A DNA stretch of 64,000 bases from Hyphomicrobiales bacterium (GTDB lineage Bacteria > Pseudomonadota > Alphaproteobacteria > Rhizobiales > Beijerinckiaceae). Position numbers and translations under genes: made by a program. The DNA lies in NCBI GenBank assembly GCA_019075865.1, contig JAGXAN010000006.1, positions 62,001-126,000 on the forward strand, in the 5' to 3' direction. Shown here in pieces: positions 9,465-17,718 of this stretch. Every line of letters begins with the position of its first letter. Position 1 is the first letter of the stretch. Below the pieces are notes generated by a model, which was given only the letters and a program-made list of their open reading frames with translations, made no database searches and was not told where the DNA came from.

Positions 9465-9664
9465 CCAAGCTCAACCTCGATGCCAACATCCTGCGACCGG
9501 ATGATTTTTATGCCGAACTCATCGCCGCCCATGAGGGCCTGAGCAAGGCAGAAAGCGACGCCCTCAACGCCCGGTTGATATTGCTGCTGGCCAATCACAT
9601 CGGAGACCGGCAGGTGCTTGGCCAAGCCCTCGCCGCCGCCCGCAAACAGCAACATAAAGCTTGA
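9461..9664 (+). CDS. DUF2783 small protein, possible hydroxylase coupling protein
   Basis: A 67-residue protein (ATG 9461, GGGAGAG just upstream) that overlaps the monooxygenase stop by ATGA. It is helical, with a conserved-looking core LRPDDFYAELIAAHEGLS and a C-terminal helix, and has no signal peptide, membrane segment or cysteine. It matches my memory of the DUF2783 family. The pairing of a large flavoprotein with a tiny partner recalls MhaA and the small coupling protein MhaB of 3-hydroxyphenylacetate hydroxylase; that function is an inference. It is the last gene of the operon. Confidence 0.8.
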   Translation: MTKLNLDANILRPDDFYAELIAAHEGLSKAESDALNARLILLLANHIGDRQVLGQALAAARKQQHKA

Positions 9665-9701
9665 GATGGCTCAGCGACGCACATGAAATGGGGAAGATGA
9701 A

Positions 9702-9777
9702 TGGTGCCCAGGGGCGGGATTGAACCACCGACACTGCGATTTTCAGTCGCATGCTCTACCAACTGAGCTACCTGGGC
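9702..9777 (-). tRNA. tRNA-Phe (GAA)
   Basis: The reverse strand reads GCCCAGGTAGCTCAGTTGG at the 5' end and folds as a complete 76-nt cloverleaf. The acceptor stem GCCCAGG pairs with CCTGGGC, the anticodon loop is CTGAAAA with GAA at 9744-9742, and the T arm carries GGTTCAATCC. The 3' CCA is encoded (TGG at 9702-9704). Confidence 0.97.
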
Positions 9778-9847
9778 AAAACCGTCGCTCGGAAGCGGAC
9801 GATTTGGTGCGTTATAAGTGCGCAAAACCGGCTTGTCCAGAGACTAT

Positions 9848-11629
9848 TTAGTCCGGACGGGCGCAATCTTTGAGCATCAACTGGATCTTCGTGCGTCCAT
9901 TCCAGTGATTGGCGCTGAGTTGGCCAGCCAGATGCAGGCATTCGCCACGCGCCGCCAGCAGCGCCTGCCCCAACGGCTTGTCCATCACCCGAAAAGCAAT
10001 GGCATCTATCGTGCTGCGATCCGGTGCCTGAGCCGTGATTTTGACATGGGCGTCTTTCAATACGGTGGCTTGAAGGATCCGGTGCGCAGGCAGCGCGAAA
10101 ATGGGCTGCGGATTGCCGGCACCATAAGGCCCGGCCCGCTCCACCGTCTCATAAAGCGCTTGCGTTGCCCCGCCCGCGTTCAACGCCGCATCAATATACA
10201 GGGCTTCATTGGCACGGGCGCGCGCCACCACTTGCGCCAATTGGTGCTCCAGCCAGGCGCGGAACGGACCCAGCTGCCCAATTTCCAGCGTTATGCCCGC
10301 CGCCATGGCATGGCCCCCGCCTTTGACCAGCAACCCCGTTTCCACCGCCGCCCGCACCGCGCGCCCCAGATCCACCCCCGGGATCGAACGGCCGGAACCC
10401 GTGCCGGTCTTGCCGTTGAAAGCGATGGCAAAAGCGGGCCGGTTATAGGTCTCGCGCAACCTTGAGGCGACAAGGCCGACAATGCCGGGATGCCATTGCG
10501 CGCCCTGCGTGACAATGACAGCCTGATTGTCGCTGGTGCCAAGGCTGGCTTCGGCCTCCGCCTGCGCTTCGGCGACGCTTTGCGCCTCGATCACGCGGCG
10601 TTCCTCATTCAGCACGTGCAATTGCTGCGCCGACGCTGATGCTTTGTCCTCATCGGTTTCCAGCAGCAGGCGCGCACCCAGCGCCGCATCACCAATGCGC
10701 CCGCCGGCATTGATTCGTGGCCCCAGCAAAAACCCCAGATGATAGGCATTGACCGGCCCATCCAGTCGCGCCACATCCATCAAAGCCCGCAAGCCAAGCC
10801 GTTCGCGCTTGCGCATGATTTCCAGCCCGCGCTGCACATAGGCCCGGTTGAGGCCCACCAGCGCGGCGACATCAGCCACCGTTGCCAAAGCCACCAGATC
10901 GAGACCTTGCATCAAATCCGGCCCCGGATTCTGCGCGCTCCAGAAGCCGTAATCGCGCAAATGCCGATGCAACGCCACCAGCGTCAGATGCACGACGCCT
11001 GCCGCACACAAATAGCCAAGCCCCGACAGATCATCCTGCCGGTTGGGATTGACCAGTATGACATCCGGCAACACTTCAGGTGCCTGATGATGGTCCAGCA
11101 CGATCACGTCCATGCCGATTTGGCGGGCCAGCGCCAGCGGGTCAATCGAAGTGGTGCCACAGTCCACTGTCACCAGCAGCGTCGCCCCTTCCGCCTGCAA
11201 TTTGACGATGGCCTCGGGGTTGGGGCCATATCCTTCGGTGATGCGATCGGGGATGTGGATGATGTGGGTGCAACCGCAGCTGGCGACATATTCGGCCAAC
11301 AAGGCTGAAGATGCCGCCCCATCGACATCATAATCGCCAAAAATCGCAATTTTCTCCCCGGTGACGACCGCCTGCGCCAGACGTGCCACCGCCCGGTCCA
11401 TGTCACGCAACCGCAGCGGGTCCGGCATCAGGTCGCGCAGTTTGGGCTCCAGATAGGCCGCCGCGCCATCAGCCGACACACCGCGCGCCGCCAGAAGCCG
11501 CGCGACAATATCGGGAATGCCATAGAGCTGATGCATGGCCTGTGCCTGGCCCTCACCCGCCAGATCCAGCCGCGGCCGCCAGGCCTGGCCATTCACCGAG
11601 CGCTCTACATTCAGAAAAAAACCATTCAT
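9848..11629 (-). CDS. recJ: Single-stranded-DNA-specific exonuclease RecJ
   Basis: A 593-residue 5'-3' exonuclease acting in recombinational repair and mismatch repair. Motifs of the DHH superfamily are present: IAIFGDYDVDGAASSALL (about 93-110), VTVDCGTT, VLDHHQAP (about 180), and the DHHA1 domain with GGGHAMAAGITLE near residue 460. ATG 11629 is preceded in frame by a GTG at 11632, so the start is uncertain by one codon; TTGAGGC lies just upstream. Length is normal. It lies alone, convergent with nothing and followed by tRNA-Phe on the same strand. Confidence 0.97.
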   Translation of the reverse strand: MNGFFLNVERSVNGQAWRPRLDLAGEGQAQAMHQLYGIPDIVARLLAARGVSADGAAAYLEPKLRDLMPDPLRLRDMDRAVARLAQAVVTGEKIAIFGDYDVDGAASSALLAEYVASCGCTHIIHIPDRITEGYGPNPEAIVKLQAEGATLLVTVDCGTTSIDPLALARQIGMDVIVLDHHQAPEVLPDVILVNPNRQDDLSGLGYLCAAGVVHLTLVALHRHLRDYGFWSAQNPGPDLMQGLDLVALATVADVAALVGLNRAYVQRGLEIMRKRERLGLRALMDVARLDGPVNAYHLGFLLGPRINAGGRIGDAALGARLLLETDEDKASASAQQLHVLNEERRVIEAQSVAEAQAEAEASLGTSDNQAVIVTQGAQWHPGIVGLVASRLRETYNRPAFAIAFNGKTGTGSGRSIPGVDLGRAVRAAVETGLLVKGGGHAMAAGITLEIGQLGPFRAWLEHQLAQVVARARANEALYIDAALNAGGATQALYETVERAGPYGAGNPQPIFALPAHRILQATVLKDAHVKITAQAPDRSTIDAIAFRVMDKPLGQALLAARGECLHLAGQLSANHWNGRTKIQLMLKDCARPD

Positions 11630-11844
11630 CACGCCTCAATTCAGCGTCCAGATTTCCTTGGCTCACCAAAGACTTCAGCTGATTCAAAAATTAGACTGAC
11701 GGGGCAGTTTCCATATTTTGAAAAAAACTCTATAGAAAGCAGATATTTTGCTTATCATATGTATTACGGGCTTGCCAGCGACAAGCCATCATAGTTGATT
11801 GATTTGAATAGACTGGACCGTCGGAGCGCCGCTCTGTCGATATG

Positions 11845-11900
11845 TAACCCTCGAGGGATCTGAACCCTGTACTTTGGACATGGCTAGAGTCCGATCGCCC
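11845..11900 (-). other. Degenerate tRNA-like 3' remnant in an AT-rich patch
   Basis: On the reverse strand a T-arm-like hairpin AGGGTTCAGATCCCT (11854-11868) is preceded by a segment GGACTCTAGCCATGTCC (11879-11895) that could be a damaged anticodon arm. No matching D arm or acceptor 5' strand is found, so it is not a functional tRNA. The flanking 11640-11850 stretch is clearly more AT-rich than its neighbours. A tRNA relic is an inference. Confidence 0.3.
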
Positions 11901-11912
11901 TCTGCGAGACGT

Positions 11913-12422
11913 ATGATGAAAAAAACAACCAAAGATGAGACCTGCAGCATCGATATTATGCCGTTGGAGAATCAATTGTGTTTTGGGCTTTACGCCACTT
12001 CCCACGCCATGATTCGCGCCTACCGTCCGCTGCTAGTGCAATTGGACCTCACCTACCCGCAATTTTTGGTCATGTTGGCGCTTTGGCAAAAGGATGGGCA
12101 GATCGTGTCTGCGCTCGGTGCCAGCCTCTATCTTGATTCGGGCACGCTCAGTCCGTTGCTCAAGCGACTTGAGGCCGCTGAACTGATCACCAAGACCCGC
12201 ATGCGCCACGATGAGCGTCTGGTGGTGGTGCATTTGACCCAGAAAGGGTGGGATTTGCGCCCCGCAGGTGAGGATACCTGCAACCGCGTGCGCTCGATGA
12301 TCGGCATGAGCGCTCATGAAATCAATGCACTCCGCCAAAAGCTTGACCAGCTTTTACTGGTCTTGCAAGGATCGGAGACCGAGGCGACGCCAGCACCCAA
12401 AGTCAAAACTCTGGCCATGTGA
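11913..12422 (+). CDS. MarR-family regulator, OhrR-like
   Basis: A 169-residue winged-helix protein if started at ATG 11913; a second ATG follows at 11916 and the frame is open to 11874, so the start is uncertain. The segment [22 protein letters not shown] holds a cysteine at the place of the peroxide-sensing Cys of OhrR. The sequence [20 protein letters not shown], the recognition helix [14 protein letters not shown] and the wing [13 protein letters not shown] follow the OhrR pattern. OhrR usually controls a neighbouring organic hydroperoxide reductase (ohrA), but none is present here. It may therefore act in trans. The next gene, rnd, follows 46 bases later on the same strand. Confidence 0.85.
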   Translation: MMKKTTKDETCSIDIMPLENQLCFGLYATSHAMIRAYRPLLVQLDLTYPQFLVMLALWQKDGQIVSALGASLYLDSGTLSPLLKRLEAAELITKTRMRHDERLVVVHLTQKGWDLRPAGEDTCNRVRSMIGMSAHEINALRQKLDQLLLVLQGSETEATPAPKVKTLAM

Positions 12423-12468
12423 TCCACCCGGCCCACGGCGGCACCATCCCATTTTTAGGAAACCATTC

Positions 12469-13641
12469 GTGCAACTTATCAACGCCACTCATGACCTTTC
12501 GCAACTGTGTCTAAGATTGGCAAACGAGCCTTTTATAACGGTCGACACCGAATTCCATCGCGAAACCACCTTCTGGCCCAAGGTCTGCCTGATCCAGATT
12601 GCCAGCCCCAGCGAGGCTTATGCGGTTGACACGCTGGCGGGCGGATTGGATTTGGCCCCATTCTTTGACCTGATGCGCAACAAGAGCGTCGTGAAAGTGT
12701 TCCATGCGGCCCGGCAGGATCTGGAAATCATCTGGAATCTTGCCAAAATTATTCCCGAGCCGCTCTTTGATACCCAGGTCGCCGCCGCCGTCTGCGGATA
12801 TGGCGAGCAGGTCTCCTACAGCGAACTTGTGCAAAACATCTGTCAGGTCAGCATCGACAAATCCTCCCGGTTTACCGATTGGGCCCGGCGCCCGCTTTCC
12901 GACGCGCAACTGGCTTACGCCATTGCCGATGTCACCCACCTGATTAAAGTCTATCAATCGTTGGCCGCCAAGCTTGAAAAATCCGGCCGCATGACATGGC
13001 TCGCCGATGAAATGAATGTGCTGACCAGCCCCGCCACCTACGAGCAGCACCCCGAAGACGCCTGGGAGCGCTTTCGCAATCGCGCCCGCAAACCCCGTGA
13101 TCTGGCGGTGTTGATGGATCTGGCGGCCTGGCGCGAGCGCGAGGCGCAATCGCGGGACGTGCCGCGCGGCCGCATCCTGAAGGATGACGTGCTTATTGAA
13201 ATCGCCCTGGCCGCCCCCAAGGACATTGATGCGCTGGCCAATTTACGGGCATTTCCGCGCGGCATGGAGCGCACCGCCACGGGCACCGGAATCCTGAATG
13301 CGGTGACCGCTGGCTTGGCCCGCGACCCGAAATCACTGCCCGGCATCAGCCGGGATCGACGCTCCGGCAATGGCGGCGCGACGGTCGAATTATTGAAAGT
13401 GCTGTTGCGGCAGGTGAGCGAGGCGCATGGCGTGGCCGCAAAAATGATTGCAACCGTCGATGACCTGGAAGCGATCGCAGCCACCGACCGTGCCGATTGC
13501 CCAGCCCTGCATGGCTGGCGTCATGAGATATTCGGCCATAAGGCCATTGATCTCAAGCATGGCCGCCTCGCGTTGACGGTGGAGCGCGGCAAGGTTGTCA
13601 CGCTCGAATGGCAAGAGGGCGAACCGGATTCAAAAAATTGA
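12469..13641 (+). CDS. rnd: Ribonuclease D
   Basis: A 390-residue 3'-5' exoribonuclease of the DEDD family, involved in 3' maturation of tRNA and other stable RNAs. The exonuclease motifs [16 protein letters not shown] (DxE), [13 protein letters not shown] and the late [16 protein letters not shown] are all present in the first 170 residues, followed by the HRDC-type helical domain (about 210-290). The start is GTG 12469, preceded by TTTTAGGAAACC; the in-frame region upstream overlaps the MarR gene and looks non-coding. Confidence 0.95.
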   Translation: MQLINATHDLSQLCLRLANEPFITVDTEFHRETTFWPKVCLIQIASPSEAYAVDTLAGGLDLAPFFDLMRNKSVVKVFHAARQDLEIIWNLAKIIPEPLFDTQVAAAVCGYGEQVSYSELVQNICQVSIDKSSRFTDWARRPLSDAQLAYAIADVTHLIKVYQSLAAKLEKSGRMTWLADEMNVLTSPATYEQHPEDAWERFRNRARKPRDLAVLMDLAAWREREAQSRDVPRGRILKDDVLIEIALAAPKDIDALANLRAFPRGMERTATGTGILNAVTAGLARDPKSLPGISRDRRSGNGGATVELLKVLLRQVSEAHGVAAKMIATVDDLEAIAATDRADCPALHGWRHEIFGHKAIDLKHGRLALTVERGKVVTLEWQEGEPDSKN

Positions 13642-13734
13642 ATCAAGGCCGCAACAGCCTGAATCAATATCGCAGAAACAGCATCTAACTACCTGGCGAA
13701 AAACGCTTGTTTTGGTTGACCACCAGCCCCTGCC

Positions 13735-13971
13735 TCAAAACGCCTTGAAGGTGATAATTGTCCTGGTGTCGACGATACCGGCAATCGGGTGCACTTTTTC
13801 GCCGACGAAATGGCCTATATCAACGTCCTTCGACACGTAGAATTTGGCCAGAATATCGTAATCTCCGGCAATGGAGTAAATCTCGGAAGCAATTTCAGCC
13901 TCCGCCAAAGCGCTGGCAACGCCGTAAGTTTTGCCCAAGGCGCATTTGATCTGCACAAAAAAAGTCTGCAT
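13735..13971 (-). CDS. Stand-alone Lrp/AsnC ligand-binding (RAM) domain protein
   Basis: A 78-residue protein from ATG 13971, with AGGG about six bases upstream; another ATG at 13977 is too close to that site. It consists only of the beta-alpha-beta-beta-alpha-beta RAM fold of Lrp/AsnC regulators, with the effector-loop pattern AGDYDILAKFYV and the end DTRTIITFKAF. There is no helix-turn-helix, so it cannot bind DNA by itself in the usual way. Such small proteins are common in alphaproteobacteria and may sense amino acids or pair with full-length regulators. It follows the secreted-protein gene by nine bases and is probably co-transcribed with it. Confidence 0.88.
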   Translation of the reverse strand: MQTFFVQIKCALGKTYGVASALAEAEIASEIYSIAGDYDILAKFYVSKDVDIGHFVGEKVHPIAGIVDTRTIITFKAF

Positions 13972-13980
13972 CGCCATCCC

Positions 13981-14916
13981 CTATTTCGCGATAATTTCGA
14001 CGTCGCGATTGATGTTGGAATCAACCTTGAACGTGCCCTCGTAAGTTTTGCCATTGTTGCGGGCAATCGCATCATATTCGCCCTCTGCCAGCACTACGGC
14101 AGGAAACGCGCCGATCAGATCGCGAATCGGGTCACCCCCCGGCGTCAGAATGGCAAAGCTCGTGTTGGCCAGCGCTTCACCGCCCGGCTTGTTGACCAGT
14201 TTCATGGTAACCGTCGCAAACCTGTGGCGAAGCGTCGCCTCGGTGATCTTGCCCACCTGAACCGAAAGACTGGCGGAGACGACCGAATTGGAAGGCACGC
14301 CCTGTGCATCCTTGACGCCGCCAAGCCCGGAATGGTCAAGATAAGTGGAGACCACGTCGTAATTGCCCTCCGGCAAGCCGATCAGGCTTCCGGCCCGCGC
14401 ATGCGCCATTACCAGCTTGGCCTGCAAATTGCGCGGCTCCGAGGCATAGATCGAAAGATCGACGTGACTGGCATCAATTTCAGAATCGCCAACCACGCAT
14501 TTTATGTCGAGCGCGCCAGCTTTCAAATAGAGCTCCATCTGCTGCGCGCTGCTGCCAAGCTCCACATTGCCCATGGCGGACGCGAGCCCGTAAGCGACAT
14601 GCACAATATAATTGCCCGGTGGCAGCGAGAGCTGCGGGGCCGAAAGCTTTGATTCGGCCACCAATGGATGTGAACCATCATCCCTGGCGCGGGCGCGGAA
14701 AACCCGCCAGTGCAAATTGGCATGGACCGGAGCACCGCCCTGAACAAATGCTGCCGACAGTGCCAGCGAACTCACCGCCTCCCCCGTTTCGCTGTCAAAA
14801 CCCTGCTGCGCTATGGCCCAGTTTGGCGACAGCGCCAACATCAGCGACAACCCAACCGCTTGAAGCCAGTGACGCCCGCCGCGCAGGGCACGGTTGCCTC
14901 GACCCAGATTGGTCAA
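13981..14916 (-). CDS. Secreted beta-sandwich protein of unknown function
   Basis: About 311 residues if started at TTG 14916 (AGGA eight bases upstream); an alternative TTG at 14949 adds 11 residues. An N-terminal signal peptide is clear: RGGRHWLQAVGLSLMLALS ending near NWAIAQQ. The mature part is beta-rich, with repeated modules that end in an LPPGNY-, LPEGNY- or LAEGEY-type turn (about residues 100, 195 and 280), recalling surface-layer or carboxypeptidase-regulatory-like beta-sandwich repeats. No cysteine-rich or catalytic motif is seen. I do not recognise a named family. It is probably exported to the periplasm and co-transcribed with the small RAM-domain gene downstream. Confidence 0.72.
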   Translation of the reverse strand: MTNLGRGNRALRGGRHWLQAVGLSLMLALSPNWAIAQQGFDSETGEAVSSLALSAAFVQGGAPVHANLHWRVFRARARDDGSHPLVAESKLSAPQLSLPPGNYIVHVAYGLASAMGNVELGSSAQQMELYLKAGALDIKCVVGDSEIDASHVDLSIYASEPRNLQAKLVMAHARAGSLIGLPEGNYDVVSTYLDHSGLGGVKDAQGVPSNSVVSASLSVQVGKITEATLRHRFATVTMKLVNKPGGEALANTSFAILTPGGDPIRDLIGAFPAVVLAEGEYDAIARNNGKTYEGTFKVDSNINRDVEIIAK

Positions 14917-15061
14917 TTTTTTGATCCTGCCAATAGATTCTGCATCCAAAATGACGCATTGAAGATTTCATCCGTTTTAGCCTATCTAAGGCACCAGCGC
15001 AAAATATGACCATCCCGCCGACACGCGGGAATATTTTTGATATTCGAAGGAACCGGAATTC

Positions 15062-15646
15062 ATGGCGCACGAGCACGAAATATCCAACCCAACCCTCGAT
15101 TTGATGGGGCGGCGGCGCTCACTTGCGCCCCAATTCATGACCGGCCCGGCCCCCGGCCCTGAAGAAATCGCCAAAATGCTGAAACTTGCGGCGCGCGTGC
15201 CTGACCATGGCAAACTCGCGCCCTGGCGTTTCATTGTGTTTGCCGGAGCGGCACGTGAGCGCGCCGGTGACCTCGTCGCCACCATTTTCGCCCGCAAGAA
15301 TCCAGATGCACCCGCCGCGCGCATAGAAGCCGAAAAGCGGCGCTTCAGTCAGTCGCCGCTGGTGATTGCTGTGGTCTCCAATGCCGGCCCGCATGTGAAA
15401 ATCCCTGAATGGGAGCAAGTCATGTCGGCAGGTGCGGTTTGCATGAACCTGACCTTGGCCGCCACCGCCATGGGCTTTGCCAGCACCTGGCTGACCGACT
15501 GGATTGCCTATGACCGCGATATTCTCGATATTTTTGGCCTCGCACCCCATGAAAAAATTGCCGGATTTATCCATATAGGCCATGCCAGCATAAAGCCTGA
15601 GGATCGCCTGCGGCCAGAAATGGACCAGATCACCCGCTATTTCTAA
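15062..15646 (+). CDS. Nitroreductase family protein (YdjA-like)
   Basis: A 194-residue FMN-dependent NAD(P)H oxidoreductase fold. The N-terminal RRRSLAPQFMTGPAP segment, ARVPDHGKLAPWRFIVF (FMN phosphate region) and ASTWLTDWIAYDRDILDIFGL near the C-terminus match the short YdjA-type subgroup. ATG 15062 has GAAGGAACC upstream. The next gene, a flavin reductase-like protein, follows by 59 bases on the same strand, so the two flavin proteins may share a transcript. Substrate is unknown. Confidence 0.9.
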   Translation: MAHEHEISNPTLDLMGRRRSLAPQFMTGPAPGPEEIAKMLKLAARVPDHGKLAPWRFIVFAGAARERAGDLVATIFARKNPDAPAARIEAEKRRFSQSPLVIAVVSNAGPHVKIPEWEQVMSAGAVCMNLTLAATAMGFASTWLTDWIAYDRDILDIFGLAPHEKIAGFIHIGHASIKPEDRLRPEMDQITRYF

Positions 15647-15705
15647 CCCTTCCGCGACCAGACGAACAACCCGCCCTACCCGCTTTCCCCCAACCGGAGC
15701 CTTCC

Positions 15706-16314
15706 ATGTATTACCCTGCCGAACGGCGCGACACACAGCTATTGCCACACGATCCCTTGAAAGCGCTGATTGCACCGCGGCCAGTGGGCTGGGTTTCCAC
15801 CATCAGCGCCAGCGGCCAGGTCAATCTGGCGCCCTATTCCTTTTTCAATGCTTTTTCGACGCGACCGATGATCTTGGGATTTTCGAGTGAGGGAGCCAAG
15901 GATTCAGCCACTTTTGCCCGCGAGACCGGCGAATTCGTCTGGAATATGGCGAGCTTTGACCTGCGTCTTGCCATGAATGCCACCTCGGCGCCCCTGCCGC
16001 GCGGCATCAGCGAGTTTGATCATGCCGGCCTCACCGCGGCACCCTCGATGCGGGTTCGCCCGCCGCGCGTTGGTGAAAGCCCCGCCTCACTCGAATGCAA
16101 AGTCACCGATATCATCGACCTGAAGTCGATTTCCGGTGAGCGGGTGAACTGCTTCCTGGTGCTGGGTGAAGTGGTGGGCGTGCATATTCAGGATCAATTC
16201 ATCCAGAATGGCCGCGTCATGACCGCCGCCATGCAACCACTGGCGCGCTGTGGCTATATGGATTACGCCGTCGCCAACGCCACCTTTGAGCTGGAGCGCC
16301 CGCCGGGAGGTTAG
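15706..16314 (+). CDS. Flavin reductase-like FMN-binding split-barrel protein
   Basis: A 202-residue protein from ATG 15706 (CCGGAGCC upstream). The opening segment ALIAPRPVGWVSTISASGQVNLAPYSFFNAFSTRPM is the hallmark of the flavin reductase-like domain, where FMN binds. It lacks a fused oxygenase part. Related proteins supply reduced flavin or act as small FMN oxidoreductases; the partner here is unknown. It overlaps the stop of the convergent gamma carbonic anhydrase gene by four bases. Confidence 0.9.
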   Translation: MYYPAERRDTQLLPHDPLKALIAPRPVGWVSTISASGQVNLAPYSFFNAFSTRPMILGFSSEGAKDSATFARETGEFVWNMASFDLRLAMNATSAPLPRGISEFDHAGLTAAPSMRVRPPRVGESPASLECKVTDIIDLKSISGERVNCFLVLGEVVGVHIQDQFIQNGRVMTAAMQPLARCGYMDYAVANATFELERPPGG

Positions 16315-16841
16315 CCCACCCGCACCAATCCGGCGCGCATCCGCCGCGAATTTTCCACGTAATGGGCCGCAGACTCCAGAAGTCCCGCGATTTGTTCGGG
16401 CGTCAGCGTGCGCACCGCGCGCGCCGGCGAGCCAACAATGAGCGAGTGATCGGGAAATTCCTTGCCCTCCGTGACCAGCGCATGAGCGCCAACAAGGCAG
16501 CCGCGGCCAATTTTGGCCCCGTTCAGCACCACGGCCCCCATGCCCACCAGCGACCCGGCGCCAATCGTGCAGCCATGCAGGATGACACCGTGGCCGATGG
16601 TGCAATCGTCACCCACATCCAGCGGAAATCCCATATCGGTATGCAGGATGCAACCTTCCTGCACATTGGAGCGCGCACCAATGGCAACCCGCTCATTATC
16701 GCCGCGAAGCGTCGCGCCAAACCAGATATTGGCATCCTCCCCCAGCGTGACATGCCCCAAAAGATTGGCATCCGGTGCCACCCAATGGCGATCAAAAGTG
16801 GGCAATTGTGGTGCCAAACCGTCCAGCGCATAAATCGGCAT
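16311..16841 (-). CDS. Gamma carbonic anhydrase family protein
   Basis: A 176-residue left-handed beta-helix protein built from hexapeptide repeats. The three zinc-ligand positions are visible in ILHTDMG, TIGHGVILHG and the following HGCTIG turn, and the arginine segment TLRGDNERVAIGARSNVQEG is characteristic of the PaaY/YrdA-type subfamily. ATG 16841 begins MPIYALDG, as expected. Activity as a carbonic anhydrase is not certain for this subfamily. The gene is divergent from the molybdenum hydroxylase cluster, with 286 bases between them in which no clear element beyond a strong coxS-type ribosome-binding site was found. Confidence 0.92.
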   Translation of the reverse strand: MPIYALDGLAPQLPTFDRHWVAPDANLLGHVTLGEDANIWFGATLRGDNERVAIGARSNVQEGCILHTDMGFPLDVGDDCTIGHGVILHGCTIGAGSLVGMGAVVLNGAKIGRGCLVGAHALVTEGKEFPDHSLIVGSPARAVRTLTPEQIAGLLESAAHYVENSRRMRAGLVRVG

Positions 16842-17127
16842 TTATTTCTCCCAAGCCTGCAAATGCAGAATGCCACGCCCGCACCGATTTTGACAAGTTT
16901 GCGCCGCGCAAGAATTTGTCGGACTGACGAAATGCTAGTTGACCACAACCTTGTTCCGAAGCACTATGATCCCCGATCCAGCGCAAAGCCGCAAACTGAA
17001 ATCACGATGCGTGAGGCTTCGGAAAAATTTCAATCGACGTTATGAGTAAACCATTGAAACAGTCTCGCGCCGCGCAATAAAAAAACAAGCTTTGCAGCTA
17101 TTCAAGGAAATTAACAGGAGAGGAATA

Positions 17128-17616
17128 ATGGCGACAGTACATATGACTGTAAACGGCAAGGCAGTGACAGGCCATATTGAGCCTAACACGCTTCTGGTTG
17201 CATTTTTGCGCGAAAATCTTCGGCTGACCGGAACCCATGTCGGCTGCGACACCAGCCAGTGCGGTGCCTGCGTTGTGCATGTCAATGGTCAGGCCATCAA
17301 GAGCTGCACCACTTTGGCGATTGCCTGCGACGGCGCGCATGTCACCACCATTGAAGGGCTGGCCAACGGCACGGAACTGCATCCCATGCAAATGGCCTTT
17401 CGCGAGCATCATGGCTTGCAGTGCGGTTATTGCACGCCGGGGATGATTATGTCCGCCGTCGATATGGTCAACCGCAAGGGGCATGAATTGTCCGAGCACA
17501 CGATCCGTGAAGAACTCGAAGGCAACATCTGCCGTTGCACCGGTTACCACAACATCGTCAAAGCCGTCGCCGCTGGCGCCAAGGCTATGCAGGGTATGGC
17601 AAAAGCCGCCGAATAG
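17128..17616 (+). CDS. Molybdenum hydroxylase small subunit, two [2Fe-2S] clusters
   Basis: A 162-residue CoxS-type subunit that passes electrons from the molybdenum centre to the FAD subunit. The plant-type cluster motif [16 protein letters not shown] with a later Cys (about residues 38-60) and the C-terminal cluster QCGYCTPGM plus NICRCTGY (about 98-137) are complete. ATG 17128 follows AGGAGAGGAAT. It is the first gene of the cluster; the small-large-medium order is that of form II CO dehydrogenase-like enzymes rather than the medium-small-large order of form I. Confidence 0.95.
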   Translation: MATVHMTVNGKAVTGHIEPNTLLVAFLRENLRLTGTHVGCDTSQCGACVVHVNGQAIKSCTTLAIACDGAHVTTIEGLANGTELHPMQMAFREHHGLQCGYCTPGMIMSAVDMVNRKGHELSEHTIREELEGNICRCTGYHNIVKAVAAGAKAMQGMAKAAE

Positions 17617-17718
17617 GCAGGCTTTGCAAGCGTTATTCGTGATCGGCCAGTCATTAAAACCGCGAACCCGAAGGGGCGCACTGGCCAGCAGTCAACACAA
17701 GTTCAATGGGAGATGAAC

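Noticed and set aside
16939-16970. Sigma-70-like promoter for the hydroxylase cluster
   Set aside because: TTGACC and TATGAT are present but 20 bases apart, too long for a normal spacer.
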